A stretch of DNA of 64,000 bases from Streptomyces humicola (GTDB lineage: Bacteria > Actinomycetota > Actinomycetes > Streptomycetales > Streptomycetaceae), in contig NZ_JANFNG010000008.1 of the NCBI RefSeq assembly GCF_024436035.1, positions 170,417 through 234,416 of the forward strand, given 5' to 3'. The position numbers were made by a program, and so were the translations under genes. The notes beneath the pieces were generated by a model that was not told the origin of the DNA, did not search any database, and saw only the letters and a list, made by a program, of their open reading frames with translations. How positions within the stretch are numbered: position 1 is the first letter of the stretch; each line of letters starts with the position of its first letter. Shown one piece after another: positions 26,080 through 34,104 of the stretch.

Positions 26080-26676
26080 GTGTTCCGACGTCGTTCCAAG
26101 GATGAGCAGGCCGCGACCTCGACGGTGACCGCAGAGCCGGTCGACCGCCGCCGCGACCCCCAGGCCCCGAAGGGCCGCCCCACGCCCAAGCGCAGCGAGG
26201 CGGAGAACCACCGCCGCTCCCGCGCCACCGTGCCGACCGACCGCAAGGAGGCCCAGAAGCGGGCCCGCGAGGCGCGCCGGATCGAGCTCGCGAAGCAGCG
26301 CGAGGCGCTGGCAGGAGGTGACGAGCGCTATCTGCCGGTGCGCGACCGGGGCCCGGTGCGCAGGCTGTCCCGGGACTTCATCGACTCCCGCTTCCACTTC
26401 GCCGAGTGGTTCCTGCCGCTGGCCGTGGCCATCCTCGTGCTGAGCCTCTTCCAGAACATGGGTCTGCAGAACATCACGTTGCTGCTGTGGCTCGTGGTGA
26501 TCGTGCTCATCGTGGGGCAGTCGTTCATCACCGCGTTCCGGCTGCGGAAGCTGCTGAACCAGCGCTTCCCGAATGAGAACCTGCGCGGCGCTGTCGCCTA
26601 CGGCCTGATGCGCACCCTCCAGATGCGCCGGATGCGGCTGCCGAAGCCGCAGGTCAAGCGCGGCGACAAGGTGTGA
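26080..26676 (+). CDS. DUF3043 membrane protein
   Basis: The 198-residue protein starts at GTG, giving MFRRRSKDEQ, which fits the family. The first about 100 residues are basic and Arg/Lys/Ala-rich with the conserved DPQAPKGRPTPKRSEAE, followed by two membrane helices (about 112-134 and 137-158) and a basic tail. The family is restricted to actinobacteria and has no assigned function; the charged N-terminus suggests contact with nucleic acid or lipid heads. A start at 26071 would use a TTG and is less likely. Confidence 0.88.
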   Translation: MFRRRSKDEQAATSTVTAEPVDRRRDPQAPKGRPTPKRSEAENHRRSRATVPTDRKEAQKRAREARRIELAKQREALAGGDERYLPVRDRGPVRRLSRDFIDSRFHFAEWFLPLAVAILVLSLFQNMGLQNITLLLWLVVIVLIVGQSFITAFRLRKLLNQRFPNENLRGAVAYGLMRTLQMRRMRLPKPQVKRGDKV

Positions 26677-26761
26677 GCACGAGGGTGTGAGCGCGGCGAC
26701 ACGTCGCCCCTTGCACCGCCGGATCCTCGCCCGATAACCCTACAAAAGGGACACTCCGGGC

Positions 26762-27877
26762 ATGACTGGATCCAGCACCCGCACCCCGCGGGCCCGGCTG
26801 CTTCTGCCCTGCACCGCCGCCATGTGCGCGACAGCGGTGCTCGCGGGCTGCTCGGGCTCGTCATCGCCCCCCGGTTCGTCCTCCTCGTCCTCGACGGGCT
26901 CGTCGACGGCTGCCGGCGGCCCGTCCGACGCGGGCGCCGCCGCGCCCACTGTGAGGAACGCCCTGGAGAACGACTACGAACGGACCGTCAAGGACGTGCT
27001 GCCGTCGGTCGTCCAGATCACCAGCGGCAGCTCCCTCGGGTCCGGCGTCGTCTACGACACGGCCGGACACATCGTCACCAACGCCCATGTAGTGGGCAAT
27101 GCGCGCACCTTCCAGGTGGCTCTCGTCACGGGTGGCGCCTCCCTCAAGGCGAGCCTGGTCGGTTCCTTCCCCGCCGACGACCTCGCCGTCATCAAGCTGG
27201 ACCGTCCGCCGTCCGGCCTCCGGCCGGCGACCTTCGGCGACACCTCCAAGGTCGACGTCGGCCAGATCACCCTCGCCATGGGCAACCCCCTCGGCCTGTC
27301 GAGCAGCGTGACCGAGGGCATCGTGTCGGCCGTCGGACGCACGGTCAGCGAGGGCGGCAACGGCGGCGGCACCGGCGCCACCATCCCGAACATGGTGCAG
27401 ACCTCGGCCGCGATCAACCCCGGCAACAGCGGCGGCGCGCTGGTCAACCTCTCCAGCCAGGTGATCGGCATCCCGACGCTCGCCGCCAGCGACCCCGACC
27501 TCGGCGGCAGCGCGGCCCCTGGCATCGGATTCGCCATCCCTGTCTCGACCGTCACCGACATCGCCGGACAGCTCATCAAGAACGGCAAGGTCACCGCGTC
27601 CGGCCGCGCGGCACTCGGCCTCACCGCTCGCACCGTGCTCGGCCCCAACTACCAGCCCGCGGGCATCGCGGTGGTCAAAGTGGCCACGGGCGGCGCGGCC
27701 GACAAGGCGGGCATCCGCGACGGTGACGTCATCACCAAGGTGGGCAGCGCCGCGATCACCACCACGACCTCGCTCGCCGAGGCGCTCGCCTCCCACAGGC
27801 CGGGCGACAGGACGGATGTGACCTACGTCAGGAACGGCTCGAGCAGGACCGTCCCGGTCACGCTCGGGCAGCTGTGA
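26762..27877 (+). CDS. HtrA/DegP-like serine protease lipoprotein with PDZ domain
   Basis: The 371-residue precursor has a lipobox LAGC with Cys30 as lipid anchor, then a Ser/Gly linker (about 31-60), a trypsin-like domain and a C-terminal PDZ domain (about 283-371). The catalytic triad is His109 (VTNAHVVG), Asp140 (ADDLAVIK) and Ser223 (PGNSGGAL). It should act outside the membrane on damaged or signal proteins. No regulator gene is adjacent. It follows the DUF3043 gene by 85 bases. Confidence 0.94.
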   Translation: MTGSSTRTPRARLLLPCTAAMCATAVLAGCSGSSSPPGSSSSSSTGSSTAAGGPSDAGAAAPTVRNALENDYERTVKDVLPSVVQITSGSSLGSGVVYDTAGHIVTNAHVVGNARTFQVALVTGGASLKASLVGSFPADDLAVIKLDRPPSGLRPATFGDTSKVDVGQITLAMGNPLGLSSSVTEGIVSAVGRTVSEGGNGGGTGATIPNMVQTSAAINPGNSGGALVNLSSQVIGIPTLAASDPDLGGSAAPGIGFAIPVSTVTDIAGQLIKNGKVTASGRAALGLTARTVLGPNYQPAGIAVVKVATGGAADKAGIRDGDVITKVGSAAITTTTSLAEALASHRPGDRTDVTYVRNGSSRTVPVTLGQL

Positions 27878-27899
27878 CGTGTGCGGGTGCGGATTCGGC

Positions 27900-28106
27900 C
27901 TATTCGGCCGCGCTGAGGCTCATCGGGCCGTAGATCCGTGTGCCGTCGTCGAAAAGTGTGACCTGTTCGACGCCGCCGTCGAGGAGCTCCCGCCACACCT
28001 CGCCGATCCAGGACTCCGCGTCGCCCTGGGTGGTGAACTCCTCGGGCTCGACCGCGGGGGCGGCCTCCGTCCCGTCGGCCTTCTCGAACCGCCACGTCCA
28101 TGCCAT
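27900..28106 (-). CDS. Small conserved hypothetical protein
   Basis: The 68-residue acidic protein begins MAWTWRFEKADGTEA and ends GPMSLSAAE. It has a compact predicted alpha/beta pattern (SWIGEVWRELLDGGVEQVTLFDDGTRIYG). It recurs in streptomycetes without function. It is convergent to the HtrA-like gene and separated from it by 22 bases. Confidence 0.75.
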   Translation of the reverse strand: MAWTWRFEKADGTEAAPAVEPEEFTTQGDAESWIGEVWRELLDGGVEQVTLFDDGTRIYGPMSLSAAE

Positions 28107-28223
28107 GCGCAGCAGGTTACCCCGGACCTGCGGAGGTTACGCCAGGAGAACAATCACGCGTGTCCCATCCCTGCTCGCGCGCCCCGCGCGCGGCGTCGTG
28201 GCGCGGTGCGCGACGATGTGCGC

Positions 28224-29462
28224 ATGGAGATCACGCTGCTCGGCACCGGAGGCCCCGACGGGCTGCCGGTGCCCGGCTGCCCATGCGCGGCCTGTTCGGC
28301 CGCGATCTGCGGCGCGGCCCGCAACCCGGCCTCCGTCCTGGTCGACGGGATGCTCCTGCTCGACCTCACACCGGGCCCCGCGCTCGCGGCGGCACGCGCG
28401 GGGCGGACGCTCAGCGGCGTACGGCAGGTGCTGCTCTCGCACCCACGGTCCGGGCCGCCGGTGAATCTGCCGCCGGGGCTCCCCGCGCCCGGCCGGGTCC
28501 CCGACGGCGAACAGCTCGCGCTGCTCACCGGCCACCGGGTGCGCGCGGTCGCGGTCGATGCGCCCGGCACCGGCTACGAGATCACCGGGCCGTCCGGCAA
28601 CCGGCTGCTCTACCTGCCCGCGGGCTGCGGCCCGGCCGGCCTGGAAGCCGCCGAGCACGCCCCGCACCGCCCCGTCCCGTACGACATGGTGCTGCTCGAC
28701 GTCGTGGGGCGGCCGGACGCCCTGGCCCGGCTGCGTGCGGCCGGGCTCGTCGGCCCGACGACGGACGTGATCGCCGTGCACATCGGCCACGAGGCGCCCC
28801 CTGAGCCGGAGTTGCACCGCAGACTCGGCGCGGACGGCGCCCGCGCGGTCCCCGACGGCAGGTCGCTGATCGTCGGCGAGTACGACGCCGTACCCGACGT
28901 ACCGCGTCGCACCCTGGTACTCGGCGGCGCGCGATCGGGCAAGTCGGCCGAGGCGGAGCGCCGCCTTTCGGCCTTCCCGGGTGTGCTCTATGTGGCGACC
29001 GCGGGCGCGCGCGAGGGCGACCCGGAGTGGGAGCAGCGAGTGCACGCGCACCGCGAACGGCGTCCGGGGTCGTGGCGTACGGAGGAGACGTGCGACTTGG
29101 TGCCCCTGCTCGCCGAGGACGGGCCGCCCATGCTGGTCGACTGCCTGGCGCTGTGGCTGACCGACGCGATGGACCGGGTCGGGGCGTGGGACGACGAGCG
29201 CTGGGCCTCGGGCGGGCCCCGTGAACTCGCCGCGCGCATCGCGGAGTTGACGGCAGCGTGGCGGGCGACGCGGCGCACCGTGGTCGCCGTCAGCAACGAG
29301 GTGGGGTCCGGGGTGGTGCCCGCCACCGCGTCAGGGCGCAGGTTCCGCGACGAGTTGGGGAAGCTGAACGCGGCGATCGCCGCCGAGTCGGAACACGTCC
29401 TGCTGGTGACGGCGGGTGTCGCGCTGCCGCTGCGCGACTACGGCACTGGCCGTCCCGGCTGA
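28224..29462 (+). CDS. cobU: Adenosylcobinamide kinase/guanylyltransferase with N-terminal metallo-hydrolase-like domain
   Basis: The 412-residue protein has two parts. Residues 1-220 begin MEITLLGTGGPDGLP with GCPCAACS, the opening of metallo-beta-lactamase-fold hydrolases, but the metal motif HxHxDH is missing (SHPRSGPP stands there), so it is probably inactive. Residues about 230-412 are CobU: P-loop GGARSGKS (234-241), EVGSGVVP and RRFRDELGKLN. CobU phosphorylates adenosylcobinamide and attaches GMP in B12 assembly. It precedes cobT by 32 bases on the same strand. No cobalamin riboswitch was seen upstream. Confidence 0.9.
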   Translation: MEITLLGTGGPDGLPVPGCPCAACSAAICGAARNPASVLVDGMLLLDLTPGPALAAARAGRTLSGVRQVLLSHPRSGPPVNLPPGLPAPGRVPDGEQLALLTGHRVRAVAVDAPGTGYEITGPSGNRLLYLPAGCGPAGLEAAEHAPHRPVPYDMVLLDVVGRPDALARLRAAGLVGPTTDVIAVHIGHEAPPEPELHRRLGADGARAVPDGRSLIVGEYDAVPDVPRRTLVLGGARSGKSAEAERRLSAFPGVLYVATAGAREGDPEWEQRVHAHRERRPGSWRTEETCDLVPLLAEDGPPMLVDCLALWLTDAMDRVGAWDDERWASGGPRELAARIAELTAAWRATRRTVVAVSNEVGSGVVPATASGRRFRDELGKLNAAIAAESEHVLLVTAGVALPLRDYGTGRPG

Positions 29463-29494
29463 CCGACACGCTTCCGGCGAAGTAGTGTTCGGGC

Positions 29495-30538
29495 GTGAGC
29501 GGTGTAGACCTTGACGAATTCGCAGCCCTGATCGACCGGCCCGAGCCCAGCCTGCGCCATGACGCCAAGGCGCGGCGGCAGCGCACCGAGGCACCGGCCG
29601 GGACGCTCGGCAAGCTGGAGGAGCTGGGCGACTGGCTGGCCTCGGTGCAAGGGCAGGTGCCGGTGCGGCCGATCGAGCGGGCGCGGGTGGTGCTCTTCGC
29701 GGGCGACCACGGCATCGCGAAACGGGAGGTCTCCGCCCGCCCGGCCGGTACGGCGAGCGCCCTCGTACGGTCCGTGCTCGGCGGCGGGGGTGCGGTCAAC
29801 GTGCTCGCCCGCCAGTACGGAGCCGTGGTCCGCGTGGTCGACATGGCGCTGGACTGCGACCCCGCCGAGCTGCCCGAGGACGTCGTACGCCACCGGGTGC
29901 GGCGCGGCTCGGGGATGATCGACGTCGAGGATGCCCTCACCGCCGACGAGGCCGAGGCGGCGTTCCGCGCCGGGGTCGCGATCGCCGACGAGGAGGCGGA
30001 CTCCGGGACCGACCTGGTGCTGCTGGGGGATGTGAGCGTTGGCGGTACGACGGCGGCGGGGGTGCTGATCGCCGGGCTGTGCGGCACGGACGCCTCGGTG
30101 GTGACCGGGCGTGGCTCCGGCATCGACGACCTTGCATGGATGCGCAAGTGCGCGGCGATCCGCGACGCGCTGCGCCGGGCCCGGCCCGTCCTCGGCGACC
30201 AGCTGCCGCTGCTCGCGACCGTCGGCGGCGCAGACCTCACGGCAGCGACCGGCTTTCTGCTCCAGTGCGCGGTACGCAAGATGCCGGTGGTGCTGGACGG
30301 CGTGGTCTCCGCGGCGTGTGCGCTGACCGCGCAGCGCGTGGCGTTCCGGGCTCCGGACTGGTGGCTCGCCGGCCAGGCGGCGGGCGAGCCGGCGCAGGAC
30401 AAGGCGCTGGACCGGCTGTCGCTGCAGCCGCTTGTCGATCACGGCGTCCGGCTCGGCGAGGGCACCGGTGCGCTGCTCGCGCTTCCGCTGCTCAAGGCGG
30501 CGGCCGCGCTCTCCGCGGAGCTTCCGGTGCGCGACTAG
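29495..30538 (+). CDS. cobT: Nicotinate-nucleotide:dimethylbenzimidazole phosphoribosyltransferase
   Basis: CobT makes alpha-ribazole phosphate for the lower ligand of cobalamin. The 347-residue protein has FAGDHGIAKREVSARP, LLGDVSVGGTTAAG and the C-terminal catalytic motif RLGEGTGALLALPLL with Glu322 as catalytic base. It starts at GTG, 32 bases after cobU. GDVSVGGTT differs from the commoner GEMGIGNTT, which may alter base preference. Confidence 0.94.
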   Translation: MSGVDLDEFAALIDRPEPSLRHDAKARRQRTEAPAGTLGKLEELGDWLASVQGQVPVRPIERARVVLFAGDHGIAKREVSARPAGTASALVRSVLGGGGAVNVLARQYGAVVRVVDMALDCDPAELPEDVVRHRVRRGSGMIDVEDALTADEAEAAFRAGVAIADEEADSGTDLVLLGDVSVGGTTAAGVLIAGLCGTDASVVTGRGSGIDDLAWMRKCAAIRDALRRARPVLGDQLPLLATVGGADLTAATGFLLQCAVRKMPVVLDGVVSAACALTAQRVAFRAPDWWLAGQAAGEPAQDKALDRLSLQPLVDHGVRLGEGTGALLALPLLKAAAALSAELPVRD

Positions 30539-30652
30539 TCGCGGCCGGTCGGCGCGGTCGGTGCGGTCGCGTGCGAGCGGTACGGCCACTGGTCTGTACC
30601 TCCTGTACCCCGGCTGTCAGCTTCCTTTGAACGCGACATAAGATCGCTTTTC

Positions 30653-32467
30653 ATGGGATTGCTGCCTACAAAGCGTGACGAATTGCATCAATCGCCTCAA
30701 GGGGGTCGCCCGGGCCGGTGGCAGCGGTACGGCGCCGGGTACGCCGTCTGGTACCTGCGGGCCGTCGCCGTCATCAATCTCCTGGGGGCGGTGTGGGCGT
30801 CGTTCGGGCAGAGCGTGCGGCGCCACAACGTCAATGAGCTCTACACCCCGTACCTGCTGACGGCGGGGTTCACCTCCACGCTTTTCGCGATCTTCCTCGC
30901 GGTGACGATGCGCCGCGGCAAGCGGGCCGCGTGGATCCTCAACCTGCTGCTGAACGGCCTGTTCGTGGTGGCTCTGGCGCTCGCCATGACATTCCCCGAG
31001 ATCCGCGAGCACCGCCAGAACTGGGTCTCGCTCGTGCTCTCCGCGGCGTTCCTGCTCGCCCTGCTCGCCGGCCGCAAGGCGTTCCGCGCCAAGGGCGGCC
31101 GGTCCAACCCGGTGCTCGCGCTCGGCGTCGCGGTGTGCGGCACAGCGGTCTGCGTGCTGATCGGCACGTTCCTGGTGTCCGTCACCAACACGGGGTACGG
31201 CTCGACGCTGGGCGACAGGGTGGCCTACACCGGCCTGCGCGTGGTCACCCTCGCGTCGGGCGATACGAGTTCCGCCGCGATCACAACCCCGGACTGGGTG
31301 AATGTCGTCATCAACGTCATGAGCGCGTTCCTCTTCCTCCTCGTGCTGTACGCGGCGTTCCGGGCGCCGGGCGGGCGCGAACTCCTCGGTCCGCAGGACG
31401 AGTCACGCCTGCGCGAGCTGCTGGCCCAGCACGGCGGGAGGGACTCGCTCGGCTACTTCGCACTGCGGCGGGACAAGAGCGTCATCTGGTCCCCGACCGG
31501 CAAGGCCGCCATCGCCTACCGGGTCGTCGGCGGCGTGACTCTGGCCTCCGGCGATCCGATCGGCGACCCTGAGGCGTGGCCCGGTGCGATCGAGCCGTGG
31601 CTGGCGGAGGCGCGGATGCACGGCTGGACACCGGCCGTGATGGGCGCGAGCGAGGAGGGGGGAACGATCTACGCGCGACACGGCCTCGACGCGCTGGAGA
31701 TCGGGGACGAGGCGATCGTGGAGACGGCCGAATTCACCCTGGAGGGGCGCGCGATGCGGACCGTGCGCCAGGCGTACAACCGGGTACGCCGCGCCGGTTA
31801 CACCGTCCGCATCCGGCGCCACGAGGACATTCCCGAACAGGAGATGGCCGAACTCCTCGAACGCGCCGACCGCTGGCGCGGCTGCGAGACCGAGCGCGGC
31901 TTCTCGATGGCGCTCGGCCGGCTCGGCGACGCGGCCGACGGGCGCTGCGTGATGGTCGAGTGCCACGACGCTGACGGCGACGCGGCCGACGGCGCGCCGC
32001 GCGCGCTGCTGAGCTTCGTCCCGTGGGGCGAGACGGGGCTCTCCCTCGACCTGATGCGGCGTGACCGGGACTCCGACAACGGCCTGATCGAGTTCATGGT
32101 CATCGAACTGCTGCAGCGGGCCGGTGAGATCGGGGTCGAGCAGATCTCGCTCAACTTCGCCATGTTCCGCTCGGTGTTCGAGCGCGGCTCGCGGCTGGGC
32201 GCAGGGCCGGTGCTGCGCCTGTGGCGCTCGCTGCTGACGTTCTTCTCCCGCTGGTGGCAGATCGAGTCCCTGTACCGGGCCAACGCCAAGTACCGGCCGA
32301 TCTGGGAACCTCGCTATGTGCTCTTCCGCACGTCGAGCGAGCTGCCCAGGATCGGCCTCGCCGCCGCGCGCGCCGAGGGATTCCTCGAAGCCCCCAGCCT
32401 GCCCGCGCTGTTGCGCCGCAGACACCGCTCCCCCGCTCCGGTTGCGGCTCCCGCCGGGTCGCGGTGA
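30653..32467 (+). CDS. Lysyl-phosphatidylglycerol synthase-like (MprF/DUF2156) membrane protein
   Basis: The 604-residue protein has six predicted membrane helices (about 32-236) and a soluble C-terminal DUF2156 aminoacyl-transferase domain (about 255-560), with the tRNA-using GNAT-like fold (YFALRRDKSVIWSP, LNFAMFRSVFERG). Such enzymes add lysine or alanine from tRNA to phosphatidylglycerol and raise resistance to cationic peptides. It is shorter than classical MprF, which has about 14 helices; the reduced N-terminal part is common in actinobacteria. It overlaps the next gene (GTGA). Confidence 0.88.
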   Translation: MGLLPTKRDELHQSPQGGRPGRWQRYGAGYAVWYLRAVAVINLLGAVWASFGQSVRRHNVNELYTPYLLTAGFTSTLFAIFLAVTMRRGKRAAWILNLLLNGLFVVALALAMTFPEIREHRQNWVSLVLSAAFLLALLAGRKAFRAKGGRSNPVLALGVAVCGTAVCVLIGTFLVSVTNTGYGSTLGDRVAYTGLRVVTLASGDTSSAAITTPDWVNVVINVMSAFLFLLVLYAAFRAPGGRELLGPQDESRLRELLAQHGGRDSLGYFALRRDKSVIWSPTGKAAIAYRVVGGVTLASGDPIGDPEAWPGAIEPWLAEARMHGWTPAVMGASEEGGTIYARHGLDALEIGDEAIVETAEFTLEGRAMRTVRQAYNRVRRAGYTVRIRRHEDIPEQEMAELLERADRWRGCETERGFSMALGRLGDAADGRCVMVECHDADGDAADGAPRALLSFVPWGETGLSLDLMRRDRDSDNGLIEFMVIELLQRAGEIGVEQISLNFAMFRSVFERGSRLGAGPVLRLWRSLLTFFSRWWQIESLYRANAKYRPIWEPRYVLFRTSSELPRIGLAAARAEGFLEAPSLPALLRRRHRSPAPVAAPAGSR

Positions 32468-33138
32468 GCGGGTCAGCGGCGTGGCTGCGCCGTGCGGCGT
32501 ACCGCGAGTGGGGGGATCTGGTCATGGACCTGCGCGACGCGCTCGCGCGCAGGGGCCGGCGGGCGGTCCCGCTGACCCTCGCCTCGGCAGCGCTCATCGC
32601 GATACTCCAGGCAGTGCAGCACCAGAGGTGGGGGGACGTCCTGGTCAACCGCCTCGGAGTGGTCGACGCCTCATTGCCGTGGTGGGTCGCCCTGCTGCGC
32701 ACCCCGCTCTCGCTCTTCGTCCCCGCAGCGGACCTTCCCGTGTGGGGTGCGCTCGCCCAGGTGCTGCTGGTCTTCGGCATCGCCGAGATCACCCTCGGCC
32801 GCCGGCGCACTCTCGCAATCGCCTATCTGTCGACGCTCGCCGGAACGATGTACGCCCGGTGGGCGGTCGCCATGGGCCCGCACAGCCTGTTCGGGCTCAC
32901 GCCCCTCGACGCGTTCACCCGGGACACCGGGCCCTCGGCCGCGGTCGTGGCACTCGCAGTGTGCGTCGCGTGGCGCTACAGGGCGTGGTGGACGGGGGGT
33001 GCGGTCGTCGTCTCGATGGCCGTTGAAGTCGCGGTCTGGCCCAACCTGGCGGGGTGGGAGCACCTGGCCGCGATCACCGCGGCGGTCGTGGCGTGCGTCC
33101 TGAGCACCGTCCGGCTGCGCACCGTCCGGCACACGTGA
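32464..33138 (+). CDS. Polytopic membrane protein (possibly rhomboid-like, inactive)
   Basis: The 224-residue protein starts at GTG overlapping the preceding stop and has about five to six hydrophobic segments. The sequence includes YLSTLAGTMYARWAVAMGPHS, but no GxSG/His protease pair is found, so any rhomboid-type fold would be catalytically dead. Coupling to the lysyl-phosphatidylglycerol synthase suggests a membrane lipid role, possibly flipping, but this is inference only. Confidence 0.6.
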   Translation: MSGSAAWLRRAAYREWGDLVMDLRDALARRGRRAVPLTLASAALIAILQAVQHQRWGDVLVNRLGVVDASLPWWVALLRTPLSLFVPAADLPVWGALAQVLLVFGIAEITLGRRRTLAIAYLSTLAGTMYARWAVAMGPHSLFGLTPLDAFTRDTGPSAAVVALAVCVAWRYRAWWTGGAVVVSMAVEVAVWPNLAGWEHLAAITAAVVACVLSTVRLRTVRHT

Positions 33139-33164
33139 CACGGCCGACCGGTACCGTGCCGCCC

Positions 33165-33938
33165 GTGACAGCACCGCATGGACTCCGCTTCGCCTTCGGC
33201 ACGCTCACTGTGCTCCCCGTACGCATCGAACGCTGGGACCGGGAGGCCGCGCGGACGGGCATGTCGTGCGCCCCCGTCGTCGGGCTCGTCGTCGGGCTCT
33301 GTGCTGCCGCCGCCGGGGGCGCCCTGCTCGTCCTCGGCGGCGGAGCGCTGCTCGCCGCCGTGGCCACCGCTGCGGTCCCCGCCGTGCTCACCCGCGGACT
33401 GCACCTCGACGGGCTCGCCGACACCGCCGACGGGCTCGGCAGCTCCAAGCCTGCCGAGGACGCGCTGCGCATCATGAAGCAGTCGGACATCGGTCCTTTC
33501 GGTGTACTCACCCTGGTCTTCATGCTGCTCGCCCAAATCGCCGCGCTCAGCGGGCGATACGCCGCCGGCTGGACCGAGGGCGCCCTCGCCGCGACCGTCG
33601 CCGCGGTGACCGCGCGCACCGCGATGACGCTGGCCTGCCGACAACAGGTGGAGCCCGCACGCAAGGACGGCCTGGGAAGCGCCGTCGCCGGCAGCGTCCC
33701 GGAACGCACCGCCTGGGCCCTGGCGGCGCTCACCGTGCTCGCCGCCGCGCTCGGCGGCGCCCTGTTCGGCCCGTACGCCGCTGTGCACCACGCGCTCGCC
33801 GCGCTCGCCGGACTCGCCGCCGCGGAGCTGCTGTTGCGCCGCTGCCGCGCCCGCCTCGGCGGCGTCACCGGCGACGTCTTCGGCGCCCTCGCCGAGACCG
33901 CCGCTACGACGACGCTCGTGGCGCTTGCGATCACCTGA
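33165..33938 (+). CDS. cobS: Adenosylcobinamide-GDP ribazoletransferase (cobalamin synthase)
   Basis: CobS joins adenosylcobinamide-GDP and alpha-ribazole in the membrane, the last step of B12 synthesis. The 257-residue protein has RGLHLDGLADTADGLG (metal-binding Asp residues), KQSDIGPFGV and the C-terminal GVTGDVFGA, all characteristic, with about six membrane helices. It starts at GTG and lies 26 bases after the membrane protein gene. It is separated from cobU-cobT by two unrelated genes on the same strand. Confidence 0.95.
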   Translation: MTAPHGLRFAFGTLTVLPVRIERWDREAARTGMSCAPVVGLVVGLCAAAAGGALLVLGGGALLAAVATAAVPAVLTRGLHLDGLADTADGLGSSKPAEDALRIMKQSDIGPFGVLTLVFMLLAQIAALSGRYAAGWTEGALAATVAAVTARTAMTLACRQQVEPARKDGLGSAVAGSVPERTAWALAALTVLAAALGGALFGPYAAVHHALAALAGLAAAELLLRRCRARLGGVTGDVFGALAETAATTTLVALAIT

Positions 33939-34104
33939 CCACGCTCAGTCGCAGCCAGGCGTAGGCTCACGAATCCGAGGGCCGAACGGTCAGCGGCCGG
34001 ACCACGCGGCATACGATGCAGCGAGCCCCCACAAGGGACAAAGGCGCCGGCCCACCCATCGGCCGATTGCGACAGGACCTCGACGGAAGAGGAATCCCAA
34101 GACC

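Noticed and set aside
28107..28223. Possible cobalamin riboswitch before cobU
   Set aside because: No B12-box block was found and the gap is only about 117 bases, too short for a full aptamer.
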